From a bacterium (GTDB lineage: Bacteria > Patescibacteriota > Minisyncoccia > UBA6257 > GWB1-50-10), in the NCBI GenBank assembly GCA_027310235.1, contig DAIDBF010000008.1, forward strand, positions 1 through 40,196: 40,196 nt of DNA, given 5' to 3'. How positions within the stretch are numbered: the first letter of the stretch is position 1; the number at the start of each line of letters is the position of its first letter. The notes beneath the pieces were generated by a model, which saw only the letters and a program-made list of their open reading frames with translations, ran no database searches and was not told the DNA's origin. This document shows, piece after piece, positions 17,064 to 24,466 of this stretch. A program made the position numbers and the translations under genes.

Positions 17064-18914
17064 TTTCTTTAATCTATTCTGATAGTACCACAAGAATATA
17101 TCCCGCGCCACCGGCACGACATTCAAACTTCCCTCTCTCGCGTTCTCGATCAAGATCACAATCGCAATTTCAGGATTCTCATATGGAGCGAACCCGACGA
17201 AGAACGCGTTCGTCTTCGTATTATTTGAAACCTGCGCCGAGCCCGTTTTCGAAGCGACGTCGATCGGAAGATCATGCAGAAGATACCCCGTACCGTACGG
17301 TTTCGTAACTCCGTCGCGCATTCCCTGGCGCACGAGCGAAATGGCACGCCCCGCTTCTCCGCTCAAATCGATCCGTATCGATTCCTTGTTTTCCAAAACA
17401 ACGGCTCCTTTCGGATCTTCCGCATCTTTCACGATGCGGGGCGTATATAACTTCCCGCCGTTCGCGATTGCGGTGATGTAATTCAAAAGTTCGATCGGGG
17501 TAACCGCAAAATCTCCCTGGCCTATGCTTACATTGAACGTATCCCCCAGCCGCCACGGTTCGCGCTTTGTCGCTTCTTTCCACGCGGCATCGGGAAGGAA
17601 TCCCGTATCTTCACCCGGAAGATCGATGCCGGTTTTCCGATCGAGTCCGAACTTTTGCCACCACTTCTTCAACCCGGAAATACCCAGTCCGCGCTGGTCG
17701 CCGAACCCGCCGCCCACTTCGTAAAAATATACATTGCTTGAACGCGCGATCGCCGAGTACATATCCACCCATCCTTGCGGGCGCCAATCCAAAAATCTCG
17801 AGGGATTCGACGGATCGTAGGGATTCGGCACATCGAGATATCCCGGCGAATAGATCTGATGCAATGGATCCAAAATTCCATCGACGAGCGCGCCTGTCGC
17901 CACAAGCGGCTTGATCGTCGAACCGGGACTGTAACGCCCGCTCACTGCTCTGTTAAACATCGGCTCGTACTTCGCATTCAAAAATTCGCTTATGGAACCG
18001 GGATTATACGAAGGAATATTGAAAAGTGCGAGCACTTCCCCGTTCTGGGGATTCATCGCGATTCCTACTCCGACATTCCTTCCGAGTCCTTGGATTGCTG
18101 TCTGCAACCGGTTGTAAAAATAATTCTGAAAATCGCGATCGATATAGGTATTCAAACTGTCGCCGATCTCCGCTTCCCGCACCGCGCGCTCGTCCTGGAT
18201 CTTCCCGCTCGCATTCCTGATAATCATCTTTTCGCCGTCAACTCCGCGGAGATACGAATCGTAAAACGCCTCGAGCCCCGCTCTCCCCATCTGATCGTCG
18301 ATCACGAGATCTTGGTGTTCCGAGAGATCTTGTTCGCTCACGAGCCCCGTATACCCGATGAGGTGCGAGAATGCCAAAGGAGAAGAAGGAACTCGTTCAA
18401 ACGAAGGATCCGCTTCGATGCCCGGCAGTTCCGCCGCAGTAATCGCCACAAGTTCGTCGCGGGAAATACCGTTTTTGAGCACCAATCGCGCACTCAAACT
18501 CCAGTCCCGTTCCCCGATCTTTTTTCGCACCTCGGCGGTATCGAGATTCAGAATCGTACTCACCGCGCCGATTACCTCAACCCGTCGTTCCGAATCGACG
18601 GGCAACATACTCGGCACGAGTACCACATCGAATGCCGGTTCATTCGCGACGAGCGGCTCGTGAAAACGATCGTAGATGATTCCCCGGGGCGCAACCTCGG
18701 TTTTCACGTCGCTCATGTTCAACACTGCGCGCTTTTCGTAAAACGAATGGCTAACCCCTCCCACGTATACGAGCTGCACCACAATCGCCAGGACCGCAAG
18801 GACCGCAATCAAGAGAAACCGTTTGAATACCTTATCCGCGAGCGGAATCTCGAGAAAGTCCTCCTCCGCCGCACGATCGGTCAAAATATCTTCAAGGTTA
18901 AGATCTCCCCGCAT
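17061..18914 (-). CDS. mrdA: Penicillin-binding protein 2 (elongasome transpeptidase)
   Basis: Peptidoglycan transpeptidase of the rod complex, 617 residues. One N-terminal membrane helix (FLLIAVLAVLAIVVQLVYVGG) is followed by the pedestal domain (AVLNMSDVKTEVAPRGIIYDR) and the transpeptidase domain. Active-site motifs are SPGSTIKPLVA (Ser-x-x-Lys), ARSSNVYFYEVGG (Ser-x-Asn) and SKTGSAQVSNN (Lys-Thr-Gly). The start MRGDLNLEDIL overlaps mreD by 17 nt. A longer in-frame start exists but reads through unrelated sequence. It follows mreBCD, the usual order. CPR cells have reduced walls, so an intact set is informative. Confidence 0.96.
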   Translation of the reverse strand: MRGDLNLEDILTDRAAEEDFLEIPLADKVFKRFLLIAVLAVLAIVVQLVYVGGVSHSFYEKRAVLNMSDVKTEVAPRGIIYDRFHEPLVANEPAFDVVLVPSMLPVDSERRVEVIGAVSTILNLDTAEVRKKIGERDWSLSARLVLKNGISRDELVAITAAELPGIEADPSFERVPSSPLAFSHLIGYTGLVSEQDLSEHQDLVIDDQMGRAGLEAFYDSYLRGVDGEKMIIRNASGKIQDERAVREAEIGDSLNTYIDRDFQNYFYNRLQTAIQGLGRNVGVGIAMNPQNGEVLALFNIPSYNPGSISEFLNAKYEPMFNRAVSGRYSPGSTIKPLVATGALVDGILDPLHQIYSPGYLDVPNPYDPSNPSRFLDWRPQGWVDMYSAIARSSNVYFYEVGGGFGDQRGLGISGLKKWWQKFGLDRKTGIDLPGEDTGFLPDAAWKEATKREPWRLGDTFNVSIGQGDFAVTPIELLNYITAIANGGKLYTPRIVKDAEDPKGAVVLENKESIRIDLSGEAGRAISLVRQGMRDGVTKPYGTGYLLHDLPIDVASKTGSAQVSNNTKTNAFFVGFAPYENPEIAIVILIENAREGSLNVVPVARDIFLWYYQNRLKK

Positions 18915-19380
18915 AATAGTTGCGTATCTGTTTTGTGGCGAGCCATACGAATGTTCCCAAGACCAGGTTGTAGAGCGTTTCCTCGGCCGCAATCCCAAAC
19001 AGAAAGGGTGTGCCGTGCAGTGCGGCGCGTATTCCGAAGAACAGCAACGTTCCCGAAACGATAATAACGAGAAAATCGAGGAAGGGGGTACCGACGAGCT
19101 TCCGGCGGAGTACATACATTCCGAGGATAAGCAGTGAAAGTATCACGACCGGTTCGATCCAGAAACGGAATAAGAACGAGTAGAGCACGATGAAGATGCA
19201 AAGAAGTACGAGAAGCGCCCAAAAAGGAGATCGCTCACCGAAGTTTGTAGCGGTAAGAAACACGGCAAAAAAAATAAGAACCAGATTGGGCACTATTCCC
19301 GAGATCTGGAACATGCGCGTCCCTTCAAAGAAAAGAGTGAGTGCGAGTAGTGCACAAGCAATCGGAAATTTATAATACAT
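18898..19380 (-). CDS. mreD: Rod shape-determining protein MreD-like
   Basis: A 160-residue, very hydrophobic protein with about five membrane segments (for example LVLIFFAVFLTATNF and VVILSLLILGMYVLRRK). MreD is poorly conserved in sequence. The call rests on hydrophobic pattern, size and position between mreC and mrdA. The spacing to mreC is 6 bp and it overlaps mrdA by 17 nt. Confidence 0.85.
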   Translation of the reverse strand: MYYKFPIACALLALTLFFEGTRMFQISGIVPNLVLIFFAVFLTATNFGERSPFWALLVLLCIFIVLYSFLFRFWIEPVVILSLLILGMYVLRRKLVGTPFLDFLVIIVSGTLLFFGIRAALHGTPFLFGIAAEETLYNLVLGTFVWLATKQIRNYYAGRS

Positions 19381-19386
19381 AGTCCG

Positions 19387-20094
19387 TCATGAAGGGAAAT
19401 TCGTTACGACAAGAACGCGATCGATGTCTTCGAACTTGAAAAGCGGATCGACCGTGGCGCGAAGCCAGAGTGCATTACTCCCCTCTCGAAAGTCGCTTGC
19501 GTTCCCCAATAAGAGATCCATGGGAAACTCCGGTGCGAGATTCAAGACGGCATCTCCCGCGGTCGTCGATGCATTTTTGGGCAGCAAATCAACGTAAGGA
19601 GTTGCACCGCCCACCAAGACGGCCTTTACCCTCCCCGCTCCCACGGAGACGGTACTTTTCCATGAAGGATCGAAGATCGTTTCGACCTCGCTCTTTGTTC
19701 TTGATACTGTTTTTATCTTCCCCAAAAGAACCTCGGGGGCCGCAAGCACCGGCATTCCTTCTTTCAGCCCGTCAGCCGATCCCGCATTAATGGAGATCGA
19801 GGCATAATCATTGAAGGGATAAAGAGAAAATACCTTTACTTCTTTTACGCGATACTTTCCCGATACAACCGAAGCATCAGAAACGAAGGTGGAGGTGGCG
19901 CATCTCACCGCGAGCGCTTCATATTCGAGATGTAGTTTTTCGAACGAACGATAATCGAAAGAAGGATCGGTTGATCCCACAAGCGCTACCCGCATGTTCG
20001 CGAAAAATCTGACAAGCGGAACGCGCCATATAAAAAGAATGGCGGCGATAAGCACGCATATCGTTACGGTGACGAAAACCCTGAACGACTTCAT
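19387..20094 (-). CDS. mreC: Rod shape-determining protein MreC
   Basis: A 235-residue periplasm-facing scaffold of the elongasome with an N-terminal membrane helix (VFVTVTICVLIAAILFIWRVP). A shortened coiled-coil region follows, then the double beta-barrel domain with ASISINAGSADGLKEGMPVLAAPEVLLGKIKTVSRTKSEVETIFDPSWKSTVSVG. It is shorter than the E. coli protein. Its ATG follows directly after the last arm of element E, and the purine run GTGAGGG in that arm is the only visible ribosome-binding site. Confidence 0.92.
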   Translation of the reverse strand: MKSFRVFVTVTICVLIAAILFIWRVPLVRFFANMRVALVGSTDPSFDYRSFEKLHLEYEALAVRCATSTFVSDASVVSGKYRVKEVKVFSLYPFNDYASISINAGSADGLKEGMPVLAAPEVLLGKIKTVSRTKSEVETIFDPSWKSTVSVGAGRVKAVLVGGATPYVDLLPKNASTTAGDAVLNLAPEFPMDLLLGNASDFREGSNALWLRATVDPLFKFEDIDRVLVVTNFPS

Positions 20095-20219
20095 CCCTCA
20101 CATAACATGCATCAAGCCGTGCTGCATCCATTTCCTCATGCGGCACAGACCCGAGGCATGCTGACTAAACGATCTCTTTTCTTGAGACATACGAACGTAA
20201 TGCATGTTATGTGAGGGGT
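20095..20219 (-). repeat. Palindromic element E (mreB-mreC gap, single copy)
   Basis: Arms CCCTCACATAACATGCAT (20095-20112) and ATGCATGTTATGTGAGGG (20200-20217) are perfect over 18 bp. On the minus strand the element starts 2 nt after the mreB TGA and ends on the base before the mreC ATG, so it occupies the entire gap. The arm next to the ATG carries GTGAGGG, which would be paired in the folded form. The core is not shared with other families here. Confidence 0.8.
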
Positions 20220-21245
20220 TCATAATACTACCTTCGAGTTGGAAAACGTATCCAGAATGTTCTTGTATTGCTCCATATTCTCCGTGATGAGTCCCGTTCC
20301 CCGCACCACGCAGAGAAGCGGTTCATCCACGAGATGCACCTTGACGCCGATCTCTTTTTCGAAAAGCTGTTCGACGCCCCGAAGCATGCTCCCCCCTCCC
20401 GAGAGATAGATACCGTTCTTGTACACGTCGCCTACGAGTTCCGGCGGAGTGACGTCGATAAGTTCCTTCAAGGTCTCGATGACCTGTTTTAAGGGCTTCG
20501 TGAGCCAGTATCTGACTTGCGTATCCCGTATTACCGCCTCCCGGGGAAGCCCCGACACCGCATCGCGCCCGCGGATCACGAGATCAAGGCGTTCACTCTG
20601 GGGTATCGCCTCACCCACGGCGATTTTTATCTCCTCCGCCGTCGGCTCGCCGATATGGAGTTTCAATTCTTCCTTTACCCCTTTTACGATTTCGTGATTC
20701 AAATAGTCGCCGGCGATTTTGAGTCGTTTCGAGACCACGATTCCGTTCATCGAGATAATCGCCATATCGGTCGTTCCCGCGCCGATATCGACGACGAGAT
20801 GCGCCGTCGGCTGATTGATGTCGAGCCCGCTTCCCAGCGCGGCCGCGACCAATCGTTCGATGAGATGTACCTTGCTCACTCCCACTTCGCGGAGTAAATC
20901 CTCAACCGACTTCCGCTCCACTTCCGTCAGGTTCGTCGGAACGCTTATCACCGTTTCGGTAAACCAAGACCACGGTATGGAGTTGGATTTCAAAAACCGC
21001 TGTACCATCTCCTTCGCCATGTCGAAATCGCCGATTACGCCGTTTACCATCGGACGAAGCGCCGTCACGTGATTCGGCGTCCGGGAAAGCATTTTTTTCG
21101 CATCGCTTCCCACGGCGACGACGCGATTCGTGCGATTATTGAAGGCAACGATCGAAGGTTCATTCAAAATAATTCCGGTGCCTTTCAAATATACCTGCGT
21201 CGTATCGGTTCCGAGATCTATTCCTATGATTTTTTTGATAATCAT
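20220..21245 (-). CDS. mreB: Actin-like MreB, first paralog
   Basis: Cytoplasmic actin-like filament protein that guides lateral wall growth, 341 residues. Nucleotide-binding motifs are IIGIDLGTDTTQVYLKG (phosphate 1), LVVDIGAGTTDMAIIS (phosphate 2) and GIYLSGGGSMLRG (adenosine). It is the mreB of the mreBCD-mrdA cluster and follows proS after 6 bp. It is clearly diverged from the second MreB at 28464, for example GTDTTQVYL against GTTNTLVFL. It ends in a longer C-terminal tail (TENMEQYKNILDTFSNSKVVL). Confidence 0.95.
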   Translation of the reverse strand: MIIKKIIGIDLGTDTTQVYLKGTGIILNEPSIVAFNNRTNRVVAVGSDAKKMLSRTPNHVTALRPMVNGVIGDFDMAKEMVQRFLKSNSIPWSWFTETVISVPTNLTEVERKSVEDLLREVGVSKVHLIERLVAAALGSGLDINQPTAHLVVDIGAGTTDMAIISMNGIVVSKRLKIAGDYLNHEIVKGVKEELKLHIGEPTAEEIKIAVGEAIPQSERLDLVIRGRDAVSGLPREAVIRDTQVRYWLTKPLKQVIETLKELIDVTPPELVGDVYKNGIYLSGGGSMLRGVEQLFEKEIGVKVHLVDEPLLCVVRGTGLITENMEQYKNILDTFSNSKVVL

Positions 21246-21251
21246 GTTCGT

Positions 21252-22505
21252 TTATTCGTTGAGTATTTTCTCGAACTCTTTCAACTTTACTACCTTTACG
21301 TTTGCTTCATTTCTTCGTTTGATTTCGATTTTATCCTGCACCATTGTCTTTTCGCTCACGACAACCCGCCACGGCAATCCTATCAAATCCGCATCGAAGA
21401 ACTTCTCGCCCGTCGTCGCTCTCGTTCGATCGTCGAAAAGAACCTCGACGCCGCTCTTTACAAGTTCATCATACACGTTCGTCCCGAATTGCTGAAGTTC
21501 CGGCGTCGCTTCTCCAATCTGGAGGAGGTGCGCCTGAAATGGTGCGACCGATTCCGGCCAGACAATTCCTTTCTCGTCGTGATGTACCTCAACAATCGTA
21601 CCCATCAGGCGATCGACACCGATCCCGTAGGATCCCATAACGACGGGGGTCATTTTTCCCTGCGCGTCTTTGTAGGTGAACCCGACGGGTTCCGAAAACT
21701 TCGTACCGAGTTTGAAGATATTCCCTACCTCGACGGTCTTCACCTTATCGATAACGCCGCTTTGGCACTTCGGACAGGGACTTTTCGCCTTCAGTTTCGA
21801 AATCTCCTTGTTCTGCGCGAACCCGCACAAACGGCAGAGAAATGTCTCATCCTCTCCCGCGTCGGTCTCCACCATAAACTCGTGCGAATACTCCTTGGTG
21901 AAATCGCCTCCCGAGGCTTCCGTAATATATGATTTGAGTCCTGCACGGGTGAATATCTTGAGATACGCCTTTTTCGCTTCTTCATAAAACTCGGCAAGCG
22001 ACGCCTCGTCGGTATGAAAACTGTAGAGATCCTTCATGGTAAACTCGCGTCCGCGAAGTAGTCCCGACTTCGCACGCGGTTCATCCCGATACTTCGTCTG
22101 AATTTGATACACCGTACGCGGCAGGTCGGCATAAGAATCAATAACCGTCTTCCCGATAACCGCCATGATCTCCTCATGCGTCGGCCCGAGACCCACTTCG
22201 CGTCCCGAGTGATCCTTGAACTGGTACATAATCTTCGCCATCCCCTCCCATCTTCCCGTCGCATCCCACACTGAGCGCGGATGAAGCGCGGGCATGAGAA
22301 TTTCCGCGGATCCCAAGGCATTCATCTCTTCTTCGATGATGCGGATGACCTTCTCGCGAACACGCCATCCCAAGGGCAAATAGGAATATACCCCCGCCAT
22401 CAATTTCTCAACGAAGTTGCCCCGAATAAGGAGCTGGGCATTTATTGCGACCTCATCCCTTGGGAAGTCCTTCTGGGTTCTGAAAAACAATTGCGACTGC
22501 CGCAT
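21252..22505 (-). CDS. proS: Prolyl-tRNA synthetase, short form without editing domain
   Basis: A class II enzyme of 417 residues, against about 570 for the common bacterial form. Present are LMAGVYSYLPLGWRVREKV (motif 1 region), TKYRDEPRAKSGLLRGREFTMKDLYSFH (motif 2), GSYGIGVDRLMGTIVEVHHDE (motif 3) and a C-terminal anticodon domain. The INS editing domain between motifs 2 and 3 is missing. In its place is a short loop with CRLC (224-227) and CPKC (244-247), which could bind zinc. It heads the wall cluster and has its own promoter close to the ATG. Confidence 0.96.
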   Translation of the reverse strand: MRQSQLFFRTQKDFPRDEVAINAQLLIRGNFVEKLMAGVYSYLPLGWRVREKVIRIIEEEMNALGSAEILMPALHPRSVWDATGRWEGMAKIMYQFKDHSGREVGLGPTHEEIMAVIGKTVIDSYADLPRTVYQIQTKYRDEPRAKSGLLRGREFTMKDLYSFHTDEASLAEFYEEAKKAYLKIFTRAGLKSYITEASGGDFTKEYSHEFMVETDAGEDETFLCRLCGFAQNKEISKLKAKSPCPKCQSGVIDKVKTVEVGNIFKLGTKFSEPVGFTYKDAQGKMTPVVMGSYGIGVDRLMGTIVEVHHDEKGIVWPESVAPFQAHLLQIGEATPELQQFGTNVYDELVKSGVEVLFDDRTRATTGEKFFDADLIGLPWRVVVSEKTMVQDKIEIKRRNEANVKVVKLKEFEKILNE

Positions 22506-22514
22506 ATAAGGGAG

Positions 22515-22543
22515 ATTGTACCAGAGGTTTTTCCCTGTTACAA
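22515..22543 (-). promoter_or_regulatory. proS promoter, leaderless type
   Basis: The minus strand reads TTGTAA (22538-22543), a 17 nt spacer, then TACAAT (22515-22520), which ends 9 nt before the ATG at 22505. The predicted transcript begins about 3 nt before the start codon. This promoter could serve the whole proS-mreBCD-mrdA-greA-lysS-serS run. Confidence 0.6.
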
Positions 22544-22558
22544 ATAAGAAGGAATAAA

Positions 22559-22590
22559 AATCTATCGAGGCCGGGCCTCCTTAATATTGA
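22559..22590. repeat. GAGGCCGGGCCTC palindrome, copy 1
   Basis: The stretch ATCTATCGAGGCCGGGCCTC followed by CTTAATATTG is repeated with about two changes at 24429-24459, in the same orientation. The two copies flank the cysteine-rich protein gene. On the minus strand this copy ends in GATAGATTTTTATT, so it could act as a weak terminator before proS. Confidence 0.6.
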
Positions 22591-22693
22591 ACTCCCACTA
22601 CCTCCCTTTAATAGCACGCCTCACAACCACAACGCCTTCGGGTCGGGGCTCCGACCTCCGACATATTCGTCGGAGCGTCGGAGTACACCCTCA
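22591..22693. other. Intergenic stretch with a GC-rich hairpin
   Basis: Between the first GAGGCC palindrome and the cysteine-rich gene lies the hairpin CTCCGACCTCCGAC-ATATTC-GTCGGAGCGTCGGAG at about 22648-22682, with one unpaired base and no T-run. It lies just after the stop codon of the minus-strand gene and may be a transcript-end structure. Nothing else is recognised here. Confidence 0.4.
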
Positions 22694-24415
22694 TTATATT
22701 ATCTCGGCTTGGTAACATGATTCACAATATATTATTTCCTTTCGATCCGGAGCGTAGGAGGTCTCGAACTCGTTAGGACATGATTCGTTTCCATGAAAAT
22801 GAGAGGCTGTGTTCCGATACCCGTTTTTCTTCGTTGAAGATTCTGAGGATAAACACTGACATCGCCGGAGCCACAGTCGATAAGGTTGCCGATCGGCGCG
22901 ACGTTCGGCAAAGCCACATTGAGGGCACTTTCGCGGGAGTGGCAGATTGAATCGCTTATAGAATTGAAGCTCGGCTGGGATAATTCGATAGTTCCTTCCA
23001 CACAAGACGCAACTTAAAATCTCCTTCGAAATATTTTCTGTAACATCCTTGATATTGTCAGGAATCTTATCCGACGAAAGTGTTTCTTTCCTGGTTGTAT
23101 ATTGGAAATCGCTTTGCCATCCATATCCCAACTCTCGCGCGTGAGATTCTTCGAGAGGATAGTGATCATGCGCAACGGTCTCATTATACGCAAACGTGGA
23201 GAATGCCGCCCCCGGATGTTTTTCCAACTCTCCTCTCCTCTCGCAATCGGCAAGAATACGCGTATATTCATCTTTCGTATATTGTTTGTTCAGCAAACAG
23301 TATTCTTTCTTTTTCAGCCCTGTGGAAGCCGTACAGCTTGAACAGGTAATGAGACTATCGCAGTATGAGCAGTCCGCTGAATTTGCCAGATTGAAACAAA
23401 ACTTAAGATTGGTACCTCCCTTGATCACGGAGCAAGCATAGAAAAATTCTACCGGCTCTACGCCAATCGAGTAGGAGTACATACCGCGACCGGAATTCAA
23501 AATGCTCGCCACCGATTTAACATCCTTCACATTAAAACCGTCAAAGCACCAGTGTGCGTTATTAGTCCCTTCAAGATAATTTCCTTCGATGTTGTTTGAC
23601 TTCAAAATAAAAGCAAAGCGTCGCAGTGCCTTTTTCTTTATCTCAAAATATCGTTTCTCCTGCTCATGGTGATTCACCCAACCACCCGCGAATGCTTCGG
23701 ATTTTATCTTCTCAAACTCTTCTTTGGATACTTGTCTGTTGAAGGCATACCAAGATTTATTTCTCAGATTCCAGGAAAAAATACAGTTAGAACACCCCTT
23801 AAGATCATAACTAAAATAACACTCCGAGCAATCCGAGGAATCCTGCAAATAGGCGCAACGAAAACATTTTGATACATCAATACAGTACGCTAAGAGTTCG
23901 CTTTCAACCGCTTTACTCGATGCAATAACGTCCTTCACGTTATTAATCCACATCGAATAGATACCATTCTCACATCCCGCCACCAAGTAACTAAAATAAA
24001 CATCTTTGGAACTACGGACGTGGTTTCCATAATCACAATTCGTAGAATTGATGATAATGAGCGCCTCTCGTGGAACCCTTAACTGAAGCTCTTTGAATTG
24101 ATCGAGAAGTGGCTTTTCCAGATCATAGTCAGTGGCATAATCGGTGCCATCCCATCCATCCGACCACCAGCAATCATGACACCATACCACGTAAGGAGAT
24201 GAGGGATGATACATAGAAAGAATCGGCTTTTTACAATGTGCACATGTGCTCTTATAGAGATTGCGCTCGTTGCGCCACGCCATAACACTGCCTACTCCGC
24301 ATATAGAACAAAGCACGGGCGGCTGAACCTTCATTTGTCTGCAAAAATCTACATCCTCGGGCTCAAGCACAAAGGAGTTTTTGCAATTCTGACACTTTCT
24401 TGTTTCCGAGTTCAT
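22694..24415 (-). CDS. Cysteine-rich CPR-type protein, unknown function (copy 1)
   Basis: A 573-residue protein built from repeated Cys pairs. It opens with CQNC (8-11), a second pair CSIC, then CAHC and CHDC. The middle repeats a pattern of CxxCxxS and GCSNCIFSWNLRNKSWYAFNRQ type, later ASTGLKKKEYCLLNKQYTKDEY. The C-terminal third has CVLCGRNYRIIPAELQFYKRFNLPLPRKCPQC, RRCQC, ESCPNEFETSYAPDRKEIIYCESCYQAEII. I recognise the family as widespread in CPR genomes. Several zinc sites are likely and the function is unknown. A diverged paralog lies at the right edge. GAGGCC palindromes stand on both sides. No promoter with both boxes is seen. Confidence 0.85.
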   Translation of the reverse strand: MNSETRKCQNCKNSFVLEPEDVDFCRQMKVQPPVLCSICGVGSVMAWRNERNLYKSTCAHCKKPILSMYHPSSPYVVWCHDCWWSDGWDGTDYATDYDLEKPLLDQFKELQLRVPREALIIINSTNCDYGNHVRSSKDVYFSYLVAGCENGIYSMWINNVKDVIASSKAVESELLAYCIDVSKCFRCAYLQDSSDCSECYFSYDLKGCSNCIFSWNLRNKSWYAFNRQVSKEEFEKIKSEAFAGGWVNHHEQEKRYFEIKKKALRRFAFILKSNNIEGNYLEGTNNAHWCFDGFNVKDVKSVASILNSGRGMYSYSIGVEPVEFFYACSVIKGGTNLKFCFNLANSADCSYCDSLITCSSCTASTGLKKKEYCLLNKQYTKDEYTRILADCERRGELEKHPGAAFSTFAYNETVAHDHYPLEESHARELGYGWQSDFQYTTRKETLSSDKIPDNIKDVTENISKEILSCVLCGRNYRIIPAELQFYKRFNLPLPRKCPQCGFAERRADRQPYRLWLRRCQCLSSESSTKKNGYRNTASHFHGNESCPNEFETSYAPDRKEIIYCESCYQAEII

Positions 24416-24428
24416 GCGATGTTTTTCA

Positions 24429-24459
24429 ATCTATCGAGGCCGGGCCTCGATAATATTGT
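24429..24459. repeat. GAGGCCGGGCCTC palindrome, copy 2
   Basis: Perfect inverted repeat TATCGAGGCC-G-GGCCTCGATA at 24432-24452, with AATATTG after it as in copy 1. It lies between the ddl stop and the ATG of the cysteine-rich gene, 17 nt upstream of that ATG. An isolated DnaA-box match (TGTGGATAA, 24457-24465) overlaps its edge. Confidence 0.65.
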
Positions 24460-24466
24460 GGATAAC

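Noticed and set aside
17775..19064. 429-codon plus-strand frame opposite mrdA
   Set aside because: Arginine/histidine-rich antisense frame over a well-conserved penicillin-binding protein; no start signal and no domain.
18915..19115. N-terminal extension of penicillin-binding protein 2
   Set aside because: The added 67 residues are out-of-family, rich in Cys, Arg and Ser, and are the shadow of mreD in another frame.
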